Assembly (NCBI RefSeq): GCF_027213715.1 | Contig: NZ_JAPWGM010000001.1 | Coordinates: 1,240,001-1,304,000, forward strand | Source: Pedobacter punctiformis | GTDB taxonomy: Bacteria > Bacteroidota > Bacteroidia > Sphingobacteriales > Sphingobacteriaceae | DNA length: 64,000 nucleotides | Reading direction: 5' to 3' | In this document: positions 26,325 to 35,713 of the stretch, piece after piece | How the letters are laid out: each line of letters starts with the position of its first letter | Numbering within the stretch: position 1 is the stretch's first letter | Notes under the pieces: generated by a model | Database searches by the model: none | Seen by the model: only the letters and a program-made list of their open reading frames with translations | Told to the model about the DNA's origin: nothing | Made by a program: the position numbers and the translations under genes

Positions 26325-27433
26325 TATTTTAATTCTGTTTTACTCTTTATTAGTGCAGAGGCTATAACCTGATGCATATCATAATATCTGTATTCGGCCA
26401 AGCGTCCTCCAAAAATTACATTTTCTTCTTTCTCGGCCAATAATTGATATTGTTTTAAAATGGCCATGTTTCTTTCATCATTAACGGGATAATAAGGCTC
26501 TGCATTTTTAACGTCTTTAAGGGGATACTCTCTGGTAATAACTGTTTTAGACTGTGTACCAAATTCAAAATGTTTATGCTCGTACACCCTATTAAATGGG
26601 GTTTCAGCATCCGTAAAATTCATTACAGCATTTCCCTGAAAATTTTCGGTATCATGTATTTCAACCTCAAATTTCAGACTTCTATACTCTAATTCACCGT
26701 AACAATTATCAAAATAGTGATCAATTTTACCAGTAAAAACGATTTTATTTGCAATACCCTTCCAGTAATTCCTGTCCGCGAAAAAATCTGTATTCAATTT
26801 TACTTCACAGCCTTTTAAAAGCCCCTCCACGATTTTGTTATACCCTCCAATTGGAATACCCTGGTATTTATCGTTAAAGTAATTATTGTCATAAGTAAAT
26901 CTAACCGGTAATCTTTTAATAATAAAAGCTGGAAGTTCTGTAGCGCTTTTACCCCATTGTTTTTCGGTATAATGCTTAATTAATTTTTCATATATATCCG
27001 GCCCCACTAATTTTAAGGCTTGCTCTTCAAGATTCTTAGGCTCGGTTATCTTAAGGTGTTCTATTTGCTTAGCGATTTTTTCTTTAGCTTCCTCAGGTGT
27101 TTTAGTTCCCCAAAGTTTATAAAAGGTATTCATGTTAAAGGGAAGGTTATAAAGCTCTCCTTTATAGTTGGCTATTGGCGAATTTGTATATCTGTTAAAT
27201 TCTGTAAATTGATTTACATAATCCCAAAGCGATTTGTCGTTGGTATGAAAGATATGGGCTCCATACCAATGCACATTAATATCTTCTATTTTTTTGCAAT
27301 GAATATTTCCTCCAGCATGATCTCTTTTATCTATAACTAGACATTTTTTGCCAGCTTTGGTCATCTCGTGAGCGAATGTCGCACCAAAAAGGCCCGATCC
27401 AACAATTAAATAATCATATTCTTTAATATTCAT
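26324..27433 (-). CDS. glf: UDP-galactopyranose mutase
   Basis: Flavoenzyme that interconverts UDP-galactopyranose and UDP-galactofuranose, supplying Galf for cell-surface polysaccharide; 369 aa, normal. The Rossmann FAD motif is VGSGLFGATFAHEMTKAGKKCLVID, followed by the HxGGN flavin contact (HAGGNIH) and GAHIFHT. The C-terminal GRLAEYRYYDMHQVI helix carries substrate-binding Tyr and Arg residues. Flanked by the GT90 and DUF4422 genes on the same strand, which argues that at least one nearby transferase uses UDP-Galf. Confidence 0.96.
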   Translation of the reverse strand: MNIKEYDYLIVGSGLFGATFAHEMTKAGKKCLVIDKRDHAGGNIHCKKIEDINVHWYGAHIFHTNDKSLWDYVNQFTEFNRYTNSPIANYKGELYNLPFNMNTFYKLWGTKTPEEAKEKIAKQIEHLKITEPKNLEEQALKLVGPDIYEKLIKHYTEKQWGKSATELPAFIIKRLPVRFTYDNNYFNDKYQGIPIGGYNKIVEGLLKGCEVKLNTDFFADRNYWKGIANKIVFTGKIDHYFDNCYGELEYRSLKFEVEIHDTENFQGNAVMNFTDAETPFNRVYEHKHFEFGTQSKTVITREYPLKDVKNAEPYYPVNDERNMAILKQYQLLAEKEENVIFGGRLAEYRYYDMHQVIASALIKSKTELK

Positions 27434-27440
27434 TCGCTTT

Positions 27441-28343
27441 TTACAGATTATTAATTCTATTTATAATATTAGCTGTCATAAATTTAATCGCTGATTGATA
27501 AGTCAATTTTTCTATAGCAAATTTATAGGCATTATTAATGATTTCCTGATATAAATCCGGCTTCGATTCAATCATTTCATACTGGCTAACCAGATTACTC
27601 AAATCGTTTTTTACCGGGATATAATGTTTATAGGCAACCAGTTGATCATGAAAATATTCTTTCCACTCCCGGTCCTGGATGAAAACAACCCTCCGGCTGT
27701 AAAAAAGAAATTTCAATCTTGCTGAGTAACTATTCCCTTCCACATCAATAAGGTATTTATATTTACAATGATCAGGTAAGGTAGTATAGGGAACATCTTT
27801 TTTGTGAATTACAAAGTTATCCACAAATGTATCCTGAAAGATAAATTTATCAGGATGATCTTCTCCTATTTGAATCAGTCTTTCTCTAATGACGTTCGTT
27901 TTTTTATTTCCTATCCAAAATAACCTGTTATCGTTCCAACGATCTAAACCTTTTAAAAGCATTTGATTAGTTATTTCTTCAAAGGAAGTAATGCCTGCTT
28001 CAGGCCAGCTATCAAAAGCAAAATCTGGAATTAAATAATCTTTATGATCACTGTTAAGGCAATAATAAAAATCTTCTTTCGAAATCACATCATTTGGTTT
28101 GTCGTTGATGAAAAATCTAAATAAAAAATCTTTATCCGTTTTTATATTTTTTAAGCAATCAGAAATAAGTTTAGCTGTGGAGAAACCTCTCGATTGACTT
28201 TTTCCTATGAAAGAAATTTTTAAAAATTCACCTGTTTTAATCAGTTCAACATGAGGTAATTTATTCCTGTGTTGCTTTAATAGGAATTTTTGGTCCTTAG
28301 TAATTTTATCAATTTTTTTATATGCAAAAGAGGTTAACCCCAT
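27441..28343 (-). CDS. Glycosyltransferase family 90 (CAP10-like) protein
   Basis: 300 aa matching the CAP10/LpsA-type GT90 family, which adds xylose, glucose or related sugars to glycans. The recognisable core is KYKYLIDVEGNSYSARLKFLFYSRRVVF followed by EWKEYFHDQLVAYKHYIPV, containing the conserved D-x-x-G-x-(S/A)-x-R nucleotide-sugar site. N-terminal sequence is less typical (KDQKFLLKQHRNKLP). No signal peptide is seen, so it is probably cytoplasmic. Seven bases separate it from glf downstream, so they form one unit. GT90 genes are uncommon in bacteria outside LPS loci. Confidence 0.82.
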   Translation of the reverse strand: MGLTSFAYKKIDKITKDQKFLLKQHRNKLPHVELIKTGEFLKISFIGKSQSRGFSTAKLISDCLKNIKTDKDFLFRFFINDKPNDVISKEDFYYCLNSDHKDYLIPDFAFDSWPEAGITSFEEITNQMLLKGLDRWNDNRLFWIGNKKTNVIRERLIQIGEDHPDKFIFQDTFVDNFVIHKKDVPYTTLPDHCKYKYLIDVEGNSYSARLKFLFYSRRVVFIQDREWKEYFHDQLVAYKHYIPVKNDLSNLVSQYEMIESKPDLYQEIINNAYKFAIEKLTYQSAIKFMTANIINRINNL

Positions 28344-28418
28344 ATTTAACTCCGGTATTTTTGTAAAGGTATCTCATTTTCCGTAATTGAACTGATTAAA
28401 TGTATATTTTTGTCACTT

Positions 28419-29321
28419 ATGATATCAGTTATAATTGCTTCTGTTGATGAGAAAAGACTCCAGGATGTAAAAAATAATATAGAAGAAACTATTGGTGTTG
28501 AATATGAAATAATTAGTTTCAATAATGGAGGCACAGATAAGCTTGGACTGTGTGAAGTTTATAACGATGGAGCAAAAGCAGCAAAGTATAATTTACTTTG
28601 TTTTATGCATGAAGACATTAGTATTAAAACCCAAAATTGGGGCTTAGAAGTAGTAAACTGTTTTAAAAAGAATCCTAAAATTGGTGTTTTGGGTATTGCC
28701 GGAAGTGCTTATAAAAGTGCAGCCCCTTCGGGTTGGTTTGCAGAAAGCCATCATACCAATTTACTCTATTGTAATTACATTCAGTCCTTTAAAAATAAAG
28801 GGGAGGAATCCGTTCATTATCTAGAAAAGGGTGGAAAAAGTGACATTGCCCAAGCGGTATGTGTTGATGGAATGTGGTTTTGTTCGCAGCGTGAAATTGC
28901 AATTAAACATCCATTTGATCAAAATCTGTTGAAAGGCTTTCATGGTTATGATATCGATTTTTGTTTAAATGTTATTCAAAATGGTTACGAAGTAATGGTC
29001 TCTTTGAATATTTTAATGGAACATTTTTCAGAAGGTGGTTATAGTAAATCCTGGTTTGAAGATACCTTAAAACTTCATGATAAATGGGCCAATTTTCTAC
29101 CAGTTGCCGTTATTGAGTTACCGGATGGTGAACGTAATTTAATTGAAAAGAGCGGTTATAAATGGATCTTGAAAAAGATGGTGTCTATGGGATACTCTTT
29201 TAAAGATTTGAAATTATTTTTGAAAGTTCAAAAGGTAAAAGGGAATTTAAGTAATGGCTCGTTTTTAAAATATCTTTATTATGGTTTTAAATATTCCGGG
29301 TCTAATCAGAAGAAGGCTTAA
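28419..29321 (+). CDS. Glycosyltransferase (GT2-like, Glyco_tranf_2_5 type)
   Basis: About 300 aa with a GT-A fold. N-terminal ISVIIASVDEKRLQDVKNNIE and EISFNNGG-like EIISFNNGGTDKLG lead to YNLLCFMHEDISI, where the His-Glu-Asp replaces the usual DxD. VDGMWFCSQREI and HGYDIDFCLNVIQNGYEV complete the acceptor side. I prefer ATG 28419 to the TTG at 28410 because MISVIIAS is the family start. It is the only + strand glycosyltransferase in this block and its 3' end overlaps the next minus-strand gene by 20 nt. TATTTTTG ends 6 nt before the ATG. Confidence 0.82.
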   Translation: MISVIIASVDEKRLQDVKNNIEETIGVEYEIISFNNGGTDKLGLCEVYNDGAKAAKYNLLCFMHEDISIKTQNWGLEVVNCFKKNPKIGVLGIAGSAYKSAAPSGWFAESHHTNLLYCNYIQSFKNKGEESVHYLEKGGKSDIAQAVCVDGMWFCSQREIAIKHPFDQNLLKGFHGYDIDFCLNVIQNGYEVMVSLNILMEHFSEGGYSKSWFEDTLKLHDKWANFLPVAVIELPDGERNLIEKSGYKWILKKMVSMGYSFKDLKLFLKVQKVKGNLSNGSFLKYLYYGFKYSGSNQKKA

Positions 29322-30231
29322 TAGAATGTTTGGGTGAAAAGCAAATCTTTCGTAAATAATTTAACTTGCTGAATTTTGACTTTTTTACTGTATAAAAAAT
29401 CAGAAAAACATGACTTAGCAATAAAAAAAACAGTTTGAATTTATTTATAATCATTCCCTGATCATTAAAGCAAGCTAATATTTTGTTAAAATAAGTTTGA
29501 TTTTTAACAGACTTTTCACTACATATTTTGATCCAGGTTATTGCCGTTTTACTAAAGAATAAATCTTGCTGATTTTCTTCCACTTTCATTCCCAATGCAT
29601 CGGTTATGGATAAATGATGTTGTCTGTACTGTACCAATGATTCGGGAATTAATTTTATCCCACCTCTTTCCGAAGCAATATTTGCAATCCACCGATCGTG
29701 AAAGTATTCTTTATTAAAAGGAAGAATATCTTTTACCAATCGCTTATTAAACAGGATACTATGCCCTGCAACACAATTAAAAAATAGAAAAGGATGGGGT
29801 TTATTTCCGTGATAAGGTGTATACACGTCTGATAACTTTCTGGAAAGCAAATTGCCATTCTCATCTATAAAGGATGAATCATGATAAATAAGCCCGTGAC
29901 TACCGATGCCTTTAATTTGCTTTTCTATTTTATCCAAATTCCAAATATCATCCTGATCGGATAATGCAATATAATCTCCGGTACATTTTGAAATCGCAGT
30001 TTCAAAATTTTTGACGTAACCAAGATTGCCTGAGTTTTGGTAATAAGTAAAGAAGGGATATTTATTCTGATACGATTTTAAAATTTCAATAGTCGAATCT
30101 GTAGAAAGATCATCGACTGCAATAATTTGTAGATTTTTATAAGTTTGATTAACAATACTTTCCAGCTGTTCTATAAGGTGTTTTTCTCCATTATAGGTGC
30201 AGATTGCTATTGAAACCAGAGGATTATTCAT
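29302..30231 (-). CDS. Family 2 glycosyltransferase (rhamnosyltransferase-like)
   Basis: 309 aa GT-A enzyme: VSIAICTYNGEKHLIEQLESI at the N-terminus, AVDDLSTDSTIEIL (nucleotide contact), then GDYIALSDQDDIW, which provides the DxD metal site and is the form seen in rhamnosyl- and related transferases. HDRWIANIASERGGIKLIPESLVQYRQH matches the acceptor region. The C-terminal about 60 residues hold a hydrophobic stretch (KLFFLLLSHVFLIFYTV) suggesting membrane association. Nine bases separate it from the upstream WbsX-like gene. Confidence 0.9.
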   Translation of the reverse strand: MNNPLVSIAICTYNGEKHLIEQLESIVNQTYKNLQIIAVDDLSTDSTIEILKSYQNKYPFFTYYQNSGNLGYVKNFETAISKCTGDYIALSDQDDIWNLDKIEKQIKGIGSHGLIYHDSSFIDENGNLLSRKLSDVYTPYHGNKPHPFLFFNCVAGHSILFNKRLVKDILPFNKEYFHDRWIANIASERGGIKLIPESLVQYRQHHLSITDALGMKVEENQQDLFFSKTAITWIKICSEKSVKNQTYFNKILACFNDQGMIINKFKLFFLLLSHVFLIFYTVKKSKFSKLNYLRKICFSPKHSIKPSSD

Positions 30232-30240
30232 GCTTTTAAC

Positions 30241-31335
30241 TTATTCTTCAATACCCTTTTTTAAAGCTTCTAAGTACTGTGTGCCATGTTTTTCGTCTGG
30301 CTCCAAATGACAGCCTTCTCCCCACTCATTCCAGGCATTGATAAATAATAACTGCTCTTTTTCTTCGAAATTTTTGCGGGTAAAGTTTGCCATTTCTTTA
30401 ACCCAATGTTGAAAAATTGATGGTTTAGAACCTAAATACATGGTGGCGTGAATTTTTCTTCTGGCAGAATTATCCCAGGAGGGGAAAACACAACGGAAAT
30501 ATTTATAAGCTCTTTTGGGTTTGTTAATCAAACTATTAACCATAGATTGATAAGAATAAATAAAATTTTGATGATGAACAGATTTTTTAATTCCTGAATT
30601 GTGCAAAATCTTATTGATCAGATATTTCATGAAATTGCTTTTTGCAACTTTTCGGCCTTTATACCCGGAGTCAGGTGCAAACTCCATTCCGGCATCAAAA
30701 CCATGATCGGCAGGGTTAATTTCTTTTAAATGATTCTCTACCCGGATTAAATAAAGGTCGTCAAAACCCGCCTTTTTAGCTTCTGCCCGCCATAAGGCAA
30801 CTGCTTCTTTAATGTTTGGATGTAACTCCGTTCTGTACATTAAAAAAACCGGTTTATTATCAATTTTGATGTACCGTTCATCTTTAAAAAACGGCATTAA
30901 ATATTCTATGTGTTTTTTATCGTCGTCTAAAGAGTAATGTTGTTCTATTAAAACCTGTTTATCCTGACCGTCCCAGGTTCTGGTCCAGTTTTCATTTGCC
31001 CAGCACATACAAAAAGGCATATCTGGCTTTTTTTCGGCAAGCATGTTATGTAAAGGTTTTTCAAGCAATAAATGTCCGGTAAACCAATAATGATAAAAAC
31101 AGAATCCTTCAATCCCAAACGATTTTGCAAGCGCTGCCTGCTCTTCCATTACCTGATTAGAACTTAAGTCGTAATAGTTGTTGTTTAAAGGAATGTGGGG
31201 CTGATAATGACCAGTAAACTGAGACTCTGCTTTTTTAACATTCGTCCATTCTGTAAATCCTTTTTGCCACCATTCATCGTTTTCAGGAATTGTATGGTAC
31301 TGAGGAAGGTATATGGCTATTGGTTTTAACGGCAT
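30241..31335 (-). CDS. WbsX / glycoside hydrolase 99-like protein
   Basis: 364 aa matching the WbsX (GH99-like) family of O-antigen and capsule loci: PIAIYLPQYHTIPENDEWWQKGFTEWTNVKKA at the start, GFCFYHYWF, CWANENWTRTWDG and the C-terminal FINAWNEWGEGCHLEPD. The domain resembles GH99 endo-mannosidases, but its role in these loci is not proven; it may be a transferase or trim the glycan. Tightly packed between the ABC exporter (5 nt gap) and a GT2 gene. Confidence 0.9.
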   Translation of the reverse strand: MPLKPIAIYLPQYHTIPENDEWWQKGFTEWTNVKKAESQFTGHYQPHIPLNNNYYDLSSNQVMEEQAALAKSFGIEGFCFYHYWFTGHLLLEKPLHNMLAEKKPDMPFCMCWANENWTRTWDGQDKQVLIEQHYSLDDDKKHIEYLMPFFKDERYIKIDNKPVFLMYRTELHPNIKEAVALWRAEAKKAGFDDLYLIRVENHLKEINPADHGFDAGMEFAPDSGYKGRKVAKSNFMKYLINKILHNSGIKKSVHHQNFIYSYQSMVNSLINKPKRAYKYFRCVFPSWDNSARRKIHATMYLGSKPSIFQHWVKEMANFTRKNFEEKEQLLFINAWNEWGEGCHLEPDEKHGTQYLEALKKGIEE

Positions 31336-31340
31336 TGAGC

Positions 31341-33170
31341 TTAGTCATTAAAGGCTTGTAATTCGATTAATTTATTGTAGATTCCTTTTTTCTGAATGAG
31401 TTCCTGATGCGTACCCGTTTCAATGATTTCGCCCTTATCAATGACCACAATTTTATTGGCATGTTGTATGGTACTTAAACGGTGTGCAATAACAATCGAA
31501 GTTCTGTTCTTCATCAGGTTGTTTAGGGCATCCTGAACTAGTTTTTCAGATTCAGTATCTAATGCAGAAGTGGCTTCATCTAAAAGCATAATTGGGGGAT
31601 TGGCCAATACAGCTCTTGCAATACATATCCGTTGTCTCTGTCCGCCCGATAACCTGTTTCCTCTATCGCCTACAAAAGTTTGGTAACCATCTTCTGTATT
31701 TTCGATAAAATCATGAGCATTGGCAATTTTTGCTGCAGCAATTACTTCTTCAATACTGGCATCTGGTTTTCCAAAGGCGATATTATTGAATATGGAATCA
31801 TTAAATAAAAACGATTCCTGATTAACGGTTCCCATTTGAGAACGGATGCTTTCTACGGTTAGGTCTTTATAATCCTGCCCATCAATTTTAATGCTTCCCG
31901 ATTTTGGATCATGAAAACGTGGAATTAAATCCATCAAAGTACTTTTTCCACCTCCTGAAGGGCCTACTAAAGCAACCGTTGTTCCTTTTTCAATTTCGAA
32001 ATTGATGTTTTTCAGAACTTCTTTATCTCCGTAACTAAAAGATACATTAGACAAACTGATACTTTTTTCAAAACTGTTAATGCTTTCTGCCGCTGTTTTA
32101 TTGACTAAGGCAGGTTTTGTGTCTATTAAATCTAAAACTCTTTCACCTGCGGCGATACCCGAATGAATGCCACTAAATGAATCGGTTAGCGCTTTTGCAG
32201 GGCGCATAACTTGCGAAAATATAGCAATATAGGCGATAAACTGACTTGTTGACAGGGCATCAGGCTGATTGCTGATAATTAAATTTCCTCCATACCAAAC
32301 AATGATCGAAACCATTAAAACCCCCAAAAACTCAGATACGGGAGAGCCCAGTTGTTGTCTTCTGACCATCTTCCTGTTGAGGTTAGAATAGAAAATATTT
32401 TCTTTATGAAATTTATCCTTTATTCTTTCAGTAGAATTAAATGCCTTAATAATCTTAATTCCACTTAAAGCTTCATCCAAAAAACCAATCATTTTTGCAA
32501 AAGATTCATGTGCTTCTTTCGCTTGTTGCTTTATTCTTTTAACAATTTTGCTGATAATAAATGCAGAGACAGGGATAACCAATAAAGAGAAAAGTGTTAA
32601 TTTTACTGAAATAGACAGTAATACTAATATGTAAAAAATTAAGGTTAAAGGCTCTTTGAATATAACCTGCAAAGTATTGGTAACCGTAAATTGTACCACT
32701 TGAACATCGGATGCTACTTTAGAAATAATGTCGCCTTTGCGTTCGTTGTTGAAAAAACCAACATGTAAATTCATTACATTATTAAAAACCGTTTTACGAA
32801 GATTTAATAAAGTATGAACCCTTAAATCTTCCATGTAACGCTGAGAGAAGTATCTGAAAAAATTAGATAATAATACTGACGATACAATTACACCACAAAC
32901 GTAATTTAAAGTTTGACTTCTTCCATTTTTAACGATAGAGTTGTTTACAAAGTCTTTAAATTGTGTTGTAATATCAAAAGCGGAAGTAGCCTTATCTGCT
33001 ACATTGGTTATACTTGCACCACCTTTAGAAATTAAAGTTTCGAAGAGTGGAACTAAAAGCGTGAGATTTAAGGTTCCAAACAAAATGGATAGAAGCGTTG
33101 CAATAACATAAGGGATTGCAAATTTTTCTATTGGCTTGGCAAACGATAAAAGTCTGAAATATGTTTTCAT
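31341..33170 (-). CDS. MsbA-like ABC exporter (fused permease and ATPase)
   Basis: 609 aa half-transporter with six predicted membrane helices (about 1-320) and a C-terminal ATPase. Walker A GPSGGGKST is near 403, the Q-loop follows in NQESFLFNDS, the signature is LSGGQRQR near 506, Walker B IMLLDEATSALD near 527 and the H-loop is in IAHRLSTI. It closely resembles MsbA/PglK-type lipid or lipid-linked-oligosaccharide flippases. Its place within the glycan operon suggests it exports the product made by the surrounding transferases, since no Wzx/Wzy pair is present in the window. Confidence 0.92.
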   Translation of the reverse strand: MKTYFRLLSFAKPIEKFAIPYVIATLLSILFGTLNLTLLVPLFETLISKGGASITNVADKATSAFDITTQFKDFVNNSIVKNGRSQTLNYVCGVIVSSVLLSNFFRYFSQRYMEDLRVHTLLNLRKTVFNNVMNLHVGFFNNERKGDIISKVASDVQVVQFTVTNTLQVIFKEPLTLIFYILVLLSISVKLTLFSLLVIPVSAFIISKIVKRIKQQAKEAHESFAKMIGFLDEALSGIKIIKAFNSTERIKDKFHKENIFYSNLNRKMVRRQQLGSPVSEFLGVLMVSIIVWYGGNLIISNQPDALSTSQFIAYIAIFSQVMRPAKALTDSFSGIHSGIAAGERVLDLIDTKPALVNKTAAESINSFEKSISLSNVSFSYGDKEVLKNINFEIEKGTTVALVGPSGGGKSTLMDLIPRFHDPKSGSIKIDGQDYKDLTVESIRSQMGTVNQESFLFNDSIFNNIAFGKPDASIEEVIAAAKIANAHDFIENTEDGYQTFVGDRGNRLSGGQRQRICIARAVLANPPIMLLDEATSALDTESEKLVQDALNNLMKNRTSIVIAHRLSTIQHANKIVVIDKGEIIETGTHQELIQKKGIYNKLIELQAFND

Positions 33171-33217
33171 CTAAAAAATTAAGAATGTAAAAGTATGGTT
33201 TTATTACATTTATAACC

Positions 33218-34015
33218 TCATACTTGATCGTATCCGTTGTCACAGAAGGTTAATTTTTCAGAAAGTGTTCTTCTGTAGATCTTATCGTTAGGTCCGGTGT
33301 TGCTACGTGAATTTTCTTTATGGAAAATATGAAAGGCAAGTGCAGCCATTTTTAAGCGGCGTCTTTTAATTCCTGAATGTAATAACCTGGCAGCAAATTC
33401 ATAATCTTCACCGCCCCAGCCTTCAAAGCCATTGTAATATCCATTAACCTTAATGTAATCCTTTCTCCAGAAGGCTAAATTGCAACCTTTAATGTGGAAT
33501 GGATTTGAAGGGTCTAAAAGGAAAATCTTGGTTAAAACCGGAATTCTAAGGGCATTAAATCTGCTGTATAATCCTGATGTGAAAACAGAAAAATTAATGT
33601 CCTTTGTTTTTAAAATCTCATTTGCCTTTTCTTCAGTAATCATCGCCCGGCTTCCCTGAACAAAATATCCGGCTTGTGCGCCTTTTAAATGATCGGCAAC
33701 AAATTTTGGATGAACAATAATATCACCATCAATCTCTATAATATAAGAGGAGGTAATTTGTTTAACGGCCAGGTTTAATATTAAGCTTTTTCTAAAACCT
33801 TTGTCTTCATGCCAAACGTGTTTAATTGGCAGGTTAAACTCTGATTTAAACCGTTCAATTAGCGCTTTGGTATTTTCTTTTGAGCCATCATCTGCAATTA
33901 CAATCTCGTCAGGCATTCTTGTTTGCTTAACAATGCTTAACAATACCAACTCTAAAGCTTCAGGCCAGTTATATGTCGAAATTAATAAAGCAACTGATGG
34001 TAATTCCTTCCGCAT
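33218..34015 (-). CDS. Family 2 glycosyltransferase with galactosyltransferase-type C-terminal domain
   Basis: 265 aa. The GT2 part has SVALLISTYNWPEALELVLLSI, IVIADDGSKENTKALI and the metal-binding IIEIDGDIIVHP. The C-terminal part carries the conserved GWGGEDYEFAARLLHSG of chondroitin-polymerase/galactosyltransferase-like enzymes (Glyco_transf_7C), preceded by HIKGCNLAFWRKDY. It probably adds GalNAc, Gal or GlcNAc to a growing glycan. A 47-nt gap follows before the ABC exporter, so they are likely co-transcribed. Confidence 0.9.
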   Translation of the reverse strand: MRKELPSVALLISTYNWPEALELVLLSIVKQTRMPDEIVIADDGSKENTKALIERFKSEFNLPIKHVWHEDKGFRKSLILNLAVKQITSSYIIEIDGDIIVHPKFVADHLKGAQAGYFVQGSRAMITEEKANEILKTKDINFSVFTSGLYSRFNALRIPVLTKIFLLDPSNPFHIKGCNLAFWRKDYIKVNGYYNGFEGWGGEDYEFAARLLHSGIKRRRLKMAALAFHIFHKENSRSNTGPNDKIYRRTLSEKLTFCDNGYDQV

Positions 34016-34052
34016 TCAATTCTAAATTTTAGGTAAGCTTCTGTTAAAGAGG

Positions 34053-34955
34053 TTATTTTATGATTTTATAGTTTTTATATTCTCCTATTCTCCAGCCGGT
34101 TACCTGTTCAATTCTATGCAACATTAGGCGGCGAAATGATAATGCTATTTTCTTTGGATTATGTTTAAAAACCCAGTCTTGCGCTTCAATTGTTTTCTTC
34201 ATGGTAGCCGGATGCGTTGCTTCAAAAGGAGCTAAAATGTCCGCAACAGTTCCAAAATCAAATGTTTTATAATCTTTATACTGATTTTCTGTTTTATCGG
34301 CAGATTGATAATAGTTATTAAAACGTTTCACTTTGCCTAACAATAAATCAGGGTTTCTGCAATAAGAATAGTGAAAAATTCTGGCATTCAGGAGTTTTAC
34401 ATTTAATTTGCGGCTATTGGTTTGATTGGCATAATCTTCTGGCGAAGGGTATATTCTAAACCCTTGCGAATCTTTATACGAATATACATTTGGCATGTTT
34501 TTAAAAACACGAATCTCCCTTCTGTGCCAGCGTCTTGTTGTTCCAATGTGTTTATAATCGCCAATAAAATGGTAAAAATTAAACAGGAAACCATCTACAG
34601 ATGGATCGTCTTTGCAATCCTTCATTGCCTGTTGTATTTCAGGCAAATCTTTTTCATGAAAAACCTCGTCAGACTGAATGTGGAAGGCCCAATCGCCAGT
34701 GCATGCTTTTAAGCCAATATTGGCTTGTTGTGCAAATACCTGCCCGCCTTTTATTAACTCATCGTCCCAAACCGTATCGATAATTCTGATTTTGTCGGAG
34801 CCAATGGCCTCAATTGCTTCGCGGGTACCATCTTCTGATTTCCCTACAACAGCGATAAACTCATCACAGATTGGTAAAATAGATTTTATAGATTCAATTA
34901 CGGGATATCCATATTTAAAACTATTACGCATATACGTGAAGCCGCTTACTTTCAT
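34053..34955 (-). CDS. Glycosyltransferase family 2-like protein
   Basis: 300 aa. The N-terminal MKVSGFTYMRNSFKYGYPVIESIKSI, CDEFIAVVGKSEDGT and GDWAFHIQSDEVFHE belong to the 'glycosyltransferase involved in cell wall biogenesis' group, with QSDE in place of a strict DxD. The large C-terminal half (HRREIRVFKN ... FHYSYCRNPDLL) follows the same subgroup. No membrane segment is visible. It is third in the minus-strand glycan operon, and 37 nt separate it from the next GT gene. Sugar specificity is unknown. Confidence 0.85.
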   Translation of the reverse strand: MKVSGFTYMRNSFKYGYPVIESIKSILPICDEFIAVVGKSEDGTREAIEAIGSDKIRIIDTVWDDELIKGGQVFAQQANIGLKACTGDWAFHIQSDEVFHEKDLPEIQQAMKDCKDDPSVDGFLFNFYHFIGDYKHIGTTRRWHRREIRVFKNMPNVYSYKDSQGFRIYPSPEDYANQTNSRKLNVKLLNARIFHYSYCRNPDLLLGKVKRFNNYYQSADKTENQYKDYKTFDFGTVADILAPFEATHPATMKKTIEAQDWVFKHNPKKIALSFRRLMLHRIEQVTGWRIGEYKNYKIIK

Positions 34956-35046
34956 GTTTTACCGGTATTATCTTATTTGTTTATGCAAAGATACGCTTAT
35001 CAATTAAATTACTTTACAACGACTTAGTTCGGATTGTTGTCGTTTA

Positions 35047-35703
35047 TTACTCTGCTTTAAGAACAGGAGTAGTTAACTGCTTTTTTTTCCAGTGATCGCC
35101 TTTTTCATAAAGGAAAAATTTGCCAAGTTTATATTTCACTTTAAGGTGCTTATTATAATCTGTGCCGAAAATCCGGTATGGAATATTTGGGTTTTCTTTT
35201 ATACACTGATTAATTGCCAGGGTATAGGCAGTAGGGCCCGTCATTTTGTGTACATCATGCGGGAAAGCATTCGTACGAATATTTTCTAAAACGATTTCTA
35301 AAGTTCTTTTTAGAAATGGATGTCCGGCATCGAATATTAAAGCCCATTGCGCAAATAAAGTAGGATCGCCCTCCCTTGTAATAATTGCAGCATCAGTTGG
35401 TAATATAAAATCGTTAAGACTACCGTTTATTCCACTATCAATATCTACATAAACGCCACCTTTTTTATATAGAACAGCATACCTGAAAAAATCTGCTTTA
35501 GCAGCGCCAATATTTAATTTTTTGTATAAACGGAAAGTCTCTTCGTCAAATTCTTCCAAAAGAAATTTTTCAATTCTGGCGTCATCGTAAAATTCATAAC
35601 TAAAATCAGGGTTTTTTTTTCTAAATCCCGAAATGTGCCATCGCGTTAACCACGGTAGTTTCGACGATTTAAAAGTTTGATGTATGATTTTCGGGATAGG
35701 CAT
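35047..35703 (-). CDS. GT32 glycosyltransferase (DXD sugar-binding family)
   Basis: 218 aa of the Gly_transf_sug/GT32 type: IPKIIHQTFKSSKLPWLT at the N-terminus, NIGAAKADFFRYAVLYKKGGVYVDIDSG with the metal-binding DxD, and late MTGPTAYT. These enzymes often transfer mannose, galactose or N-acetylhexosamines to surface glycans. It begins 10 nt downstream of the GT87 gene, so they share a transcript. The 91 bases to the next gene hold only a weak inverted repeat (ACAAC...GTTGT). Confidence 0.9.
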   Translation of the reverse strand: MPIPKIIHQTFKSSKLPWLTRWHISGFRKKNPDFSYEFYDDARIEKFLLEEFDEETFRLYKKLNIGAAKADFFRYAVLYKKGGVYVDIDSGINGSLNDFILPTDAAIITREGDPTLFAQWALIFDAGHPFLKRTLEIVLENIRTNAFPHDVHKMTGPTAYTLAINQCIKENPNIPYRIFGTDYNKHLKVKYKLGKFFLYEKGDHWKKKQLTTPVLKAE

Positions 35704-35713
35704 TATAACGAAT

